A stretch of DNA of 64,000 nt from CAWGYT01 sp963826795 (GTDB lineage: Bacteria > Planctomycetota > Planctomycetia > Pirellulales > Pirellulaceae): assembly GCA_963826795.1 (NCBI GenBank), contig CAWGYT010000002.1:1-64000 (forward strand). Direction: 5' to 3'. The first letter of the stretch is position 1; each line of letters begins with the position of its first letter. Positions 1 through 7,927 of the stretch are shown in pieces. The notes below the pieces were generated by a model. The model was given only the letters and a program-made list of their open reading frames with translations, made no database searches and was not told the origin of the DNA. The translations under genes and the position numbers were made by a program.

Positions 1-33
1 CGAAGGTTACAGGTTCGAATCCTGTCGGGGATA
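1..33 (+). tRNA. 3' end of a tRNA (partial, cut by window edge)
   Basis: Only the variable region, the T arm (ACAGG, TTCGAAT, CCTGT; a perfect 5-bp stem) and the acceptor 3' strand CGGGGAT with discriminator A are inside the window. The anticodon is not visible. The trailer CTGACTTAC is the same as the one after the tRNA-Arg(CCT) at 25308, so this gene resembles members of the tRNA array further right. It also forms the left attachment site of the island. Confidence 0.75.
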
Positions 34-35
34 CT
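2..35 (+). repeat. attL-type direct repeat in tRNA 3' end
   Basis: This 34-bp segment recurs at 21021-21054 with one mismatch (C10 here, G21029 there) and in the same orientation. The tyrosine integrase gene starts 55 bp away with its 3' end toward the repeat. That layout is the standard one for an element integrated at the 3' end of a tRNA gene. This copy has the fully paired T stem, so it is the functional tRNA end. Confidence 0.85.
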
Positions 36-56
36 GACTTACGTCGACGGGAGTGA

Positions 57-80
57 CTCAACACTCCAAAAACACTCCAC
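57..80 (+). repeat. candidate integrase arm-type repeat (left end)
   Basis: Two tandem AACACTCCA units sit just inside the left attachment site. The same 24-nt arrangement recurs at 20885-20908, just inside the right end, with 22 of 24 bases matching. Paired short direct repeats near both ends of an element fit arm-binding sites of a tyrosine integrase. This is inference from position only. Confidence 0.5.
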
Positions 81-90
81 AGCGGACCAG

Positions 91-1221
91 CTAATTCGCT
101 TGCCGCAGGAAGTCCGGCACGTAGACATTCTCGGCCGCCCGCTGCATCTTGCGAGCCATCTCCACATAGCGCATCGTCGTCTCAATGTCCCGGTGACGCA
201 TCTTCTTCTGCAGCACCGGCAGCGGCATCCGATCGCAGTTCTCGGTCGCGTAGGCGCGCCTCAGGTCGTGCATCCCGTAGCGATGGCAACTGGGCGTGCA
301 TTCATGCGGTCGCTGGATGACACACGGCAGATGGATTCCGGCCGCATCCTGGATCCGATGAAACTGAACGTCGAAGGTGCGCTCGTCGTGCCCCCAGGGA
401 AACACGAGCGGATCGAAGCTCACAGTGCGCCGCAAGTGCTCGAGCGTCGGGGCCGGCAGATAGTCCATGTCGTCGCGGCCGCCTTTGTTGTTCTCGGCGC
501 GCGTCACCACGGCCCCCGTTTCCAGATTCAGGTCCTCGCGTCGAAACTGCAGGATCTCATCCTTGCGCCACCCCGTGGTGATCGCGAACACCAGGATCGC
601 GCGCCACCATTCGGCGGTCGGATAAGGAAGATCTTCCGGCATCGTCGCCACCTCGCAGGCGGCGTAGATCGCTTGAAAATGTTCCTGGGTGACCGGCCGT
701 GGCATGACCTCCGGCAGCTTGACCATCCGGAACTTCGGCACCTCGGGCAAGTAGCCCCATTCAGAGGCCACTCTGAGGGCCGTCCTGATCGCTCTCAGCT
801 CCTTGTGAACCGTATAGGCCGATACCACCGAACCAGGCTTCTTGCCGCTCTCAGCACGCCTCTGAGCGATGTAGGCATCGATCATCGGTGTCTTGATTCG
901 AGCGACGCCCTGCGGCTTGGCGATTCGCTGGAAGTTATCCAGCGCCGCGCGGTAGAGCACCTGCGTCTTCGGCTTGAGCCGACAGAGGATCTTGGCCTCG
1001 TACTCTTTCACGAACTCGGCCCAATTCTTGGGTCGATAGCTGGCATACGTCCCGGCCGCCAGCTGACCTTCAATCCGTCGCGCGTACTTCTGCGTTAGCG
1101 ACTTGGAACCGATCCGCCTGGACCGCTTCTTTCCCTCCGGATCGTACCAGCCCACGCTCCAGGGAGCCTTACTCCCGAGCTTCTGCTTCTGGCGATGGTC
1201 CTGAAACAACCAACACCTCAT
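91..1221 (-). CDS. tyrosine-type site-specific integrase
   Basis: This 376-aa tyrosine recombinase would catalyse integration and excision of the island at the adjacent tRNA. The core-binding domain spans roughly residues 60-160 and the catalytic domain 175-360. The visible catalytic set is R219 (in GWRKDE), K246, H318 and R321 (in HDLRRA), H343 and nucleophile Y352 (in MRYV). A Cys/His-rich insert near 308-313 precedes the HxxR box. The start is the first ATG after an intergenic stretch. Its 3' end faces attL, and the small HTH gene upstream on the same strand is the likely directionality factor. All key residues are present, so the protein is probably active. Confidence 0.93.
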   Translation of the reverse strand: MRCWLFQDHRQKQKLGSKAPWSVGWYDPEGKKRSRRIGSKSLTQKYARRIEGQLAAGTYASYRPKNWAEFVKEYEAKILCRLKPKTQVLYRAALDNFQRIAKPQGVARIKTPMIDAYIAQRRAESGKKPGSVVSAYTVHKELRAIRTALRVASEWGYLPEVPKFRMVKLPEVMPRPVTQEHFQAIYAACEVATMPEDLPYPTAEWWRAILVFAITTGWRKDEILQFRREDLNLETGAVVTRAENNKGGRDDMDYLPAPTLEHLRRTVSFDPLVFPWGHDERTFDVQFHRIQDAAGIHLPCVIQRPHECTPSCHRYGMHDLRRAYATENCDRMPLPVLQKKMRHRDIETTMRYVEMARKMQRAAENVYVPDFLRQAN

Positions 1222-1479
1222 GACGGACCTCCCGTGCGCCAGTGCGCACAGAAAGACGCCGAGCCCAGCTACTCGCTGTCAGGCGGCTTACGGACCGCCT
1301 TGATGGGCCTTGCTCCCCGCCTCTGCGGATCAGCGCTTGGCGACCATACACGAGCAACCGGGCTCGGCGCCTAGAACCTTGCATGATTCGTTCTTCGTAA
1401 GTGCCCGAAGGCTTTGACAAGAGGCATTCTCAGCCCACGCCGGCCACAGGTCAAGCCGCCCACTTCCTCGACGTAACAC

Positions 1480-1755
1480 TCAGTTCCCCTCCCAGCGACT
1501 GCGTTCCAGAAACTCAAGCAGACTGCGCTCCGTGTAAACGATTCGCCGGCCGATTTTTGAGGCCTCGATCTGGCCACGCAGTCGAAGATCGCGAAGCACA
1601 TGCGGCTTGACCCCCAGAAGGCGCGCAGCGTCCGGTTCGGTGTAGGCGAGCGGCGCACCCTGTCGCCGCTGTCCGCCATCGAACTGCTTACAAACCTCCT
1701 GCGCGATCCGACGTATCAGAGGGACGAGGTTGTCAGGATCCAAATCAAGCTTCAT
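1480..1755 (-). CDS. excisionase-like MerR-type HTH protein
   Basis: This 91-aa protein has a helix-turn-helix/MerR-like DNA-binding segment at residues 38-84 (TEPDAARLLGVKPHVLRDLR followed by a GRRIVYTERSLLEFL wing), as in helix_turn_helix_17 excisionases. An acidic N-terminal helix precedes it. It lies upstream of the integrase on the same strand, separated by about 260 bp without a recognisable gene. Its expected role is to bind near the attachment site and bias the integrase toward excision. A general transcription regulator is the alternative. Confidence 0.75.
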   Translation of the reverse strand: MKLDLDPDNLVPLIRRIAQEVCKQFDGGQRRQGAPLAYTEPDAARLLGVKPHVLRDLRLRGQIEASKIGRRIVYTERSLLEFLERSRWEGN

Positions 1756-1889
1756 GGGTCATCCCAGATTGACCAATTAGCAGACTTCCGTTGTGTCCGA
1801 CGCCCTTGTGCGGGCTGCGCAAAACTCGGCATTCAGATGCACGTCTGCATTTGCATCTGGCCAAGCAGTGGCGACGTCGACGATGCTCC

Positions 1890-2331
1890 TTAGCCTGAAT
1901 AGGTCGCTGTCTCATCACTCTCGACCGCCAGGAGCGTGACTACTGGGCGGCGGCCCCTCCTTCGATCGACCAGGATCAGGCCCTTCAATTCGAACCGATG
2001 GAGCAGACGCGTTGCTGTCCGGTCGGGGAGATTGAAGTCTCGCAAGACACGCCGAGTCAATTTCACGGGATTCGACGGTTTGACTCCGGCTGAGCCACCA
2101 CAGAGCCAAGGCCAGATGCGCCGATTTGCCGCTGATCGCAAGCGCTGCAATTAGCCAGGAAATCGGCACGGGCCCTTTCAGGAATCGTTCTCCTGTGCGA
2201 TGGCGTGGTAGAGGCACCTGACTTGCCGGCACGACTTTGGAGGCCTTGCGAGAGGTTTTCCGCTGACGCCGACAGTCAATCAACCGTTGAATTTCCTCAG
2301 TCGTTCCGCTGAACCTAACTGGGTCGATCAT
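1890..2331 (-). CDS. winged-helix-like replication/regulatory protein, frameshifted
   Basis: Two overlapping reading frames together give one recognisable protein. The N-terminal part (frame open from 2403; ATG at 2331 behind AGAGGGTAGGAG) ends at a segment reading ALALWWLS. The second frame, from about 2090 down to 1890, continues with a winged-helix region (KLTRRVLRDFNLP, then GLILVDRRRGRRPVVTLL). I recognise this as a helix-turn-helix family common in mobile elements that follows the pattern 'PGKALHVALALWFL..R'. One extra base around 2086-2091 breaks the frame. It is either a pseudogene or a consensus error. It overlaps or abuts the end of the polymerase, so the two probably formed a replication module. 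Function is inferred. Confidence 0.6.
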
Positions 2332-2377
2332 GGCTCCTACCCTCTTTAGATAATCAAGAGACAGTTCAATAAGATCT

Positions 2378-3876
2378 CTAATAAGATTGGACGGGTCGGA
2401 CAAACTGACCGAACTGGTCGGCCAGTTTTGCGCTCAAGGTCGGACAGTTCCGACCACTCTGATCTTGCTCGATCGCAAGCCGAATCGTACGCTCCCACAT
2501 CACACGACCGCGTTGTTCATCCATATAACGATCAGGCCACCGAACAAACTCGGCATCTGTGGCCAGTTCAAATCCGTCCAGCACAATCCGGCTCGCTTCG
2601 CGCATGATGTCCCGGGTCTGTTGGGCGATCTGATCAATCTCTTCAAGGGGGCCTTCTACCAGGATGGCGTCGTGGACCGGAGCGCAAACGAGGATTCCTG
2701 CCTCAGTTGCCATCGAGCAGGCCAGACGCAGCATTTCGGCTCCATTGGCTTGCATCGGGAAGTTGGCCAACGACCTGGGATTCGAATCATCAGAGGTCGA
2801 TAGGCGCCAGCCGAACACAGTCTGTATCGAGCCAGTCAGCAGAGCCCGGTCGACTTGCAATTGCGACCATTTCCAGAATGTCCGATAAGTTTCCCGATGT
2901 GCCTGCAGAAGGTACCTCGCCGTGGCAATTTGTTCGCCCAGCGACTGAGCCAACCCATACTCTCCCATGCCATACTGGACCGCGAGCGAGCAGACCTTAA
3001 AACGATTGCGTTCGGCCGGGTGGGAGTGCTTGGTTGCGCCCGGGGGAACCGCTCCCGCCTGCTTAGCAAAAGCCAGGTAGGGGTCCCCGCTGGTGTAGGC
3101 CCTCATCATGGCGACATCTCCCGACAGAGCCGCAGCGATCCCCAACTCTTGCTGTGCCCAGTCGATGTAGGCCAGGGCTCGGCCACGCTCCGGCTTGATG
3201 AGGCCACGCAGCCAGACAGACGGACCAAAAATGAACCGATTATTGGAGGGTTGATTGCGCCCAGTACGAGAACTAAAAGGCGAAAGCAAGCAGCGGTTTC
3301 TTCCGTCACGCCCGACCGACAGCTTCTCCAGTTTCATCTCGGAGAGGGCATGGCGTAGTTCTCGTAGAGCGGAAACTTGCGGATACCTGCGCGCTTGTTG
3401 ACGAAAGGTGTCTTGATCCAACGCCAGGCGGCCCTCAAGCGTTCGCGGCCAGGGTATGCGGTTCTCGGCCAGCCAGACCGCGAAGTGTCCCTGCTTAAAC
3501 GTTCGCCCCTCGAACACGCCATAGTCTCGGTCGACCTCTGCGATTAACTGCACTTGTATACCGTCCCAGTGGCGGCGCATCAGATTCAAGGGTATGGTGT
3601 CGATCGGCACCCCGGTGTGCTCCATTCGAGCTACAGCGGCCATGTACCGTCCTCGCAATAGGGCTCGGGGCAGATCGATCTTGGGCAGCATTACAGGCAA
3701 CAGTTTCGCCAGCGCATCGACATCGGATTGACAATAATCGAGAAGCGCCCCACGCTCGGAAGATGAGTAGGGACCGCCCCGAAGGGCCAGCTCTCGCATC
3801 TCAGCCTTCTCCACAGCAGCGAGTGAATCCAAACCGTAGAAGCCAAGCGTATCCAGGAGACTTCGTCTAATATTGA
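2378..3876 (-). pseudogene. 5'-truncated family A DNA polymerase (phage/element type)
   Basis: The remaining 484+ residues, numbered from a TTG at 3832, carry the polymerase palm motifs: A (YIDWAQQEL, D224), B (RNRFKVCSLAVQYG, R277/K279/Y287) and C (VHDA, H387-D388). The 3'-5' exonuclease motif III (YCQSDVDA) is near residue 33. Exonuclease motifs I and II and the true start are missing. The frame stays open from 3832 up to 3876 and then runs into a MITE copy, where an in-frame TGA appears five codons later. The TTG and the next ATG are not convincing starts. The gene was probably the element's replicative or repair polymerase before the insertion cut off its N-terminal domain. Confidence 0.8.
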
Positions 3877-4163
3877 GGTCACGTTCTCGGGGTCAGATCC
3901 GTTTTCTGGTGTCAAGTTCGCATTCGGCGCGGGATTACCGGCAGAGGAAACCAACGCCTCACCGGACCGAACGTGTCGGCACGCAAAGTCATCAACGGCG
4001 AGGCCCGAGCAAGTCCCAGCTCGACACTGGCTGCTCAATTGCCGCAAACTAATTCGCCGACGGAACACTGTACGTTCGATGCCAAACCAAATCTCGCTCG
4101 AAGGGCGAACGCCGCAGGCGAGGCCTGCCAAACACCAGATACCCGATCTGACCCCGAAGCACG
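3877..4163. mobile_element. MITE/REP-like element, copy 1 (287 bp)
   Basis: This copy is identical by eye to the copies at 4483-4769 and 7608-7894. The ends carry a 12-bp terminal inverted repeat (CGGGGTCAGATC at the left, GATCTGACCCCG at the right). No intact transposase is inside. The insertion truncates the DNA polymerase gene. The GGGGTCAG core is shared with the REP palindrome at 56007-56089, which suggests a REP/RAYT-type family. Confidence 0.75.
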
Positions 4164-4482
4164 ACCCCGAAGCACGGCCTGGCCTGATCAACTCGTCTAA
4201 CTCCTGTTATCCACGGTGCGCGGTTTGCCTAGAGTTTCTAGTTGATCAAGCCACGAATTCCCCTCACGCTCAACATGCTCCAACGGGTAACCTCCCCACT
4301 GAAACTTCGGAATGGAATAAAGCTTCTTAAGTCGATCGGGTAACGGCAGAAGTTTTAGCATGCCTTTTTGAGAATACTCTAGCGGACGGCTGAGCATCCC
4401 TTCCCAGTTGATCATCACGGTTGGCGTGTCGAGATGCGGCAAGTAGGTCAACTGATCGACTTCAGGCGGCTGGGATTCGTTG
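4164..4482 (-). pseudogene. captured 3' fragment of the giant kinase gene
   Basis: This stretch repeats 7895-8213 base for base as far as I can see. It encodes the last 95 or so residues of the kinase at 7928-11290, including its natural stop. It has no promoter or domain of its own and is bracketed by MITE copies 1 and 2, so it is a dead fragment carried between them. Confidence 0.85.
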
Positions 4483-4769
4483 GGTCACGTTCTCGGGGTC
4501 AGATCCGTTTTCTGGTGTCAAGTTCGCATTCGGCGCGGGATTACCGGCAGAGGAAACCAACGCCTCACCGGACCGAACGTGTCGGCACGCAAAGTCATCA
4601 ACGGCGAGGCCCGAGCAAGTCCCAGCTCGACACTGGCTGCTCAATTGCCGCAAACTAATTCGCCGACGGAACACTGTACGTTCGATGCCAAACCAAATCT
4701 CGCTCGAAGGGCGAACGCCGCAGGCGAGGCCTGCCAAACACCAGATACCCGATCTGACCCCGAAGCACG
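4483..4769. mobile_element. MITE/REP-like element, copy 2 (287 bp)
   Basis: Second identical copy. It starts exactly where the captured kinase fragment ends (after the sequence corresponding to position 8213) and ends at GACCCCGAAGCACG. Unlike copies 1 and 3, the final CCCCGAAGCACG is not doubled here. Confidence 0.75.
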
Positions 4770-4773
4770 TGAA

Positions 4774-4924
4774 ACAAACCCAGACGGTCTACAGTTTCCG
4801 CTGGCGACTTCGGGTGGGGAAATGGGAATGCCGTCCTGTCGTGTCCCGCGTGAGTTTCACGCGAAGGGTGGCAGAGGTGTGGCGGGCGCGGACGGGAGAT
4901 GGAATGTAGACCGTCTGGGTTTGT
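4774..4924. mobile_element. 151-bp element with 20-bp perfect inverted repeats
   Basis: Positions 4774-4793 are the exact reverse complement of 4905-4924, containing CAGACGGTCTAC and GTAGACCGTCTG. The 111-bp interior has no gene. This looks like a MITE or a paired-REP unit. The AGACNGTCT core recurs singly at 18416, 18599 and 20573, always within the island. Confidence 0.65.
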
Positions 4925-4926
4925 CG

Positions 4927-5065
4927 ACTCAGGAGAGGAGAGCCGTATGGCACCATTTCTGGCACCCTTGTCACCACTGTTGGCACCTTTTTCCTTGGAA
5001 ACCGAGGTCGCAGTGTGGCAGGTTTCGGGCCAAAAGGCCGACGCCGTGGTCTCCGATTTGGTTGT
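4927..5065. repeat. diverged repeat, internal copy (partner at 21208-21345)
   Basis: This 139-bp stretch is clearly related to 21208-21345, which lies just outside the island's right end. The best conserved part is the CTGGCACCCTTGTCACCACT region. On the minus strand both copies read through a segment like GANSGDKGAR. That might be the end of an old integrase gene, but the reading is uncertain. Confidence 0.55.
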
Positions 5066-5155
5066 GTTGGTCGCTTCCGCAGTGGATACTGAGCTCGCGC
5101 AAACATCAGCTTTGGAGTAGTCAATGTCGCAGAACGGACGTGGAAATCCGAGCAA

Positions 5156-6244
5156 ATGAAATTGAGCCAGAACTCTCAATGCCGACGTTCATTTCTCAAG
5201 TGCTGCGCGGACACAGCGTTGGTCGGAATGGCAGGAATCTCAGCGACGTCCTGTTCGCGGAAACAAGACTCATCCTCGAATGCCGTTCCGACGTCTATCG
5301 GCGCTCAAGGTCATGGTGAACAGGCTGCCGCGTCACAATCGAGTGCTTCGAATTGGCTCGACGGGAAGCCCATCATCGATCCACATGTGCATGTAACGGA
5401 TCCTGGACACGATGGCGTACCACGCTTGTTTTCTCTGGACGAGGTGCCCTTGGATGGTGATCCTCAAGCGATCGCCCGATCTTTGGCAAAAGAAATGCAC
5501 GACTCAGGGACTACCGCAGTCTTGGGAATGCCCGGCTGGTCTCAGATCAACGAAAATGATCCTCTCGCAATTGCCCATACGCTTCGAGTTGCGGCGCTGC
5601 TACCTGACGATCTGCGGCTGCTCGCAATCGGTGCTGCTGACCCAACTCGCAGTTCAGATCCAGAGCATATGAAGCGGGTTGAAGAACAACTCGACGCCGG
5701 CAGGATTCGAGCATTTAAGTGCTATCTGGGATATATGCCGTTCGGTCCTGAGCACGAAGCAAGGCGCCCGTATTACGAGTTGGCCAAGAAGTACAATCTT
5801 CCTGTCATCTTTCACACAGGCGATACCTACTCACGCAAGGCCTTAGTGAAACTGGCTCATCCGCTCAGGGTCGATGAAGTTGCCGTAGAGTACCCGCAGG
5901 TTAGGTTCGTGCTCGCGCACCTAGGAAACCCATGGATTCTTGATGCAACGGAGGTCATCTACAAGAACAACCAGTTCGGCGAAGGAAACGTGTGGGCTGA
6001 TGTTTCGGCTCTCTTTGTTGACGTGCAGGCCGAGCATTACGAACAGACTGGCGTTTTAGATGACATTAAGTTAAAGGTTCGCCACGCAATAGCCTTCACC
6101 GAGCGACCAGACCGATTCATGTACGCGAGCGATTGGCCCCTCAATCACATGAACTTCTATCGAGACTTCGTCAAGGATGCGGTACCTGAGGAACACCATG
6201 AGGCCATTTTTCACGACAACGCGAAGCAGCTCTTTGGACTCTGA
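5156..6244 (+). CDS. Tat-exported amidohydrolase family protein
   Basis: This 362-aa protein has a Tat-type leader (RRSFLK at 10-15) followed by a lipobox-like Cys at 33, so it is probably exported and lipid-anchored. The mature part is an amidohydrolase_2 TIM barrel. The metal-binding HVH is at 77-79, the central strands read IFHTGDTY and VLAHLGNP, and the C-terminal YASDWP supplies the usual catalytic Asp. The reaction is hydrolysis or decarboxylation of an unknown substrate. The serine hydrolase gene begins 85 bp downstream on the same strand, so they may be co-transcribed. The start is the first in-frame codon ahead of the leader. Confidence 0.85.
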   Translation: MKLSQNSQCRRSFLKCCADTALVGMAGISATSCSRKQDSSSNAVPTSIGAQGHGEQAAASQSSASNWLDGKPIIDPHVHVTDPGHDGVPRLFSLDEVPLDGDPQAIARSLAKEMHDSGTTAVLGMPGWSQINENDPLAIAHTLRVAALLPDDLRLLAIGAADPTRSSDPEHMKRVEEQLDAGRIRAFKCYLGYMPFGPEHEARRPYYELAKKYNLPVIFHTGDTYSRKALVKLAHPLRVDEVAVEYPQVRFVLAHLGNPWILDATEVIYKNNQFGEGNVWADVSALFVDVQAEHYEQTGVLDDIKLKVRHAIAFTERPDRFMYASDWPLNHMNFYRDFVKDAVPEEHHEAIFHDNAKQLFGL

Positions 6245-6329
6245 CAGAGCTTCGTTGCAGGTCGTGCCTACGCAACTCGCCGTGACGAACGAGACCGTCG
6301 AGACTCGCCATACTCCGAGGAACCTTATC

Positions 6330-7490
6330 ATGCCCTTTCTGTCACGCGTTCTTTGCCTCTCGACGGTTGTCCTCGGCCTACTGTTGACGTCGATGGCTCA
6401 AGGACAAGACCGATCGGTTGAGCCAAGCACACGGCTCTTGGGGCCTGGCGAGCAAATCGTGCATGCCGAGTGCGAAGGATTTCTCCAGCAGATGGTAAGC
6501 GAGGAGCATTTTTCCGGCGTGGCGATCGTCGTGCAAGAAGACAAGGTGCGTCACGCAAAAGGGTACGGCGATGCCAATGCAGATCAGCAAAACGGCGTCG
6601 AGACAGTCTTTCACGTGGCTTCCATCACAAAGCAGTTCACCGCCGTAGCGATTCTGCAACTGGTGGCCGAAGGCAAGATCGCACTGCAGAAGCCGATCAA
6701 CGATTACTTGCCGGAAAAGTATCGCTCAGTTCACTGGAACGAAGTGAAGATTGCCCATCTGTTGTCACATTCGAGTGGGATACCCGACTACGCAGTAGTG
6801 CGTGACTACTACGAGGTAGTTGAGGGCTTTTGTCTCGGCGAAACAGTCGACGGAATGGTCAGGGAGGCCATGAGCAAGGACCTCGAATTCGAGCCGGGTT
6901 CGAGGTTTCGCTATTCGAATATTGGTTTCACGCTTCTCGGAGAGATCATCGAGAATCAGACATCGATGCCGTTTGAGGAATACTTGAGGCGAAAAATCCT
7001 GGAGCCAATGGGGATGATGTCCTCGCGTATACACGGCATTGGCTACAAGCCGACCGCGAACGAGGCGTCCGGGCATCGATGGGACGAGGAATCGAAGCGT
7101 CACGTTCGAGATGACGTCGTGAGCCTCCCTGTCACGGCTCCGGACGGCGGGTTGACGACAACATTGTCGGACTTTGTTCGCTGGATCAAGATCTACACGG
7201 ACTCTGACTCGCCGGTCTTGGCTAGAGAGTATGTTGTTCAGATGACAACACCACAGATTCCTACTCGCCAGAAGGATGCCAGGGGCGCTCCGCAGTCATA
7301 CGGCTACGGATTGTTTCTTGGCGACAACTTGCTGAGTCATTCTGGGTACATCGTTGGATTCAGAAGTCATTTCATCTTTGATACGAAGAAACGAATTCTG
7401 ATCGCCGTGTTCACGAACACCACGGCAAATGATCCAAGTCGAATTGCGGCAGATCTCTTGAATATTGCGGACAGCGATACAGGGGAGTAA
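6330..7490 (+). CDS. class C beta-lactamase-family serine hydrolase
   Basis: This 386-aa secreted protein has an N-terminal signal peptide (hydrophobic stretch at residues 5-22, then AQG). The penicillin-binding fold motifs are complete: S98-I-T-K101, Y195-S-N197 and H337-S-G339, the last replacing the KTG box as in many esterase or peptidase members. The ATG at 6330 is preceded by GAGGAAC at good spacing and is preferred over in-frame codons upstream that lie inside the preceding gene. It acts outside the cytoplasm as an esterase, D-aminopeptidase or beta-lactamase. The exact substrate cannot be told from the sequence. Confidence 0.88.
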   Translation: MPFLSRVLCLSTVVLGLLLTSMAQGQDRSVEPSTRLLGPGEQIVHAECEGFLQQMVSEEHFSGVAIVVQEDKVRHAKGYGDANADQQNGVETVFHVASITKQFTAVAILQLVAEGKIALQKPINDYLPEKYRSVHWNEVKIAHLLSHSSGIPDYAVVRDYYEVVEGFCLGETVDGMVREAMSKDLEFEPGSRFRYSNIGFTLLGEIIENQTSMPFEEYLRRKILEPMGMMSSRIHGIGYKPTANEASGHRWDEESKRHVRDDVVSLPVTAPDGGLTTTLSDFVRWIKIYTDSDSPVLAREYVVQMTTPQIPTRQKDARGAPQSYGYGLFLGDNLLSHSGYIVGFRSHFIFDTKKRILIAVFTNTTANDPSRIAADLLNIADSDTGE

Positions 7491-7607
7491 TTGCCCGTCG
7501 TTCTTACATGGCCTTTCGAACCAAGCCAATGTCACCTTGCGTTGCCGCCATTAGTGGCGGCCCTGGCAGCGCACCAATTGCCGCCGTCTGGTCCTGGATC
7601 CCGACGG

Positions 7608-7894
7608 GGTCACGTTCTCGGGGTCAGATCCGTTTTCTGGTGTCAAGTTCGCATTCGGCGCGGGATTACCGGCAGAGGAAACCAACGCCTCACCGGACCG
7701 AACGTGTCGGCACGCAAAGTCATCAACGGCGAGGCCCGAGCAAGTCCCAGCTCGACACTGGCTGCTCAATTGCCGCAAACTAATTCGCCGACGGAACACT
7801 GTACGTTCGATGCCAAACCAAATCTCGCTCGAAGGGCGAACGCCGCAGGCGAGGCCTGCCAAACACCAGATACCCGATCTGACCCCGAAGCACG
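7608..7894. mobile_element. MITE/REP-like element, copy 3 (287 bp)
   Basis: Third identical copy, placed 33 bp beyond the stop of the kinase gene. It and the adjacent kinase 3' end (7608-8213, 606 bp) are duplicated at 3877-4482. This is therefore the parental locus from which the fragment at 4164-4482 was captured. Confidence 0.75.
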
Positions 7895-7927
7895 ACCCCG
7901 AAGCACGGCCTGGCCTGATCAACTCGT

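Noticed and set aside
4480..5319. 279-aa open frame across MITE copy 2 and beyond
   Set aside because: It is made of repeat DNA, overlaps the true amidohydrolase start and has no protein-like pattern.
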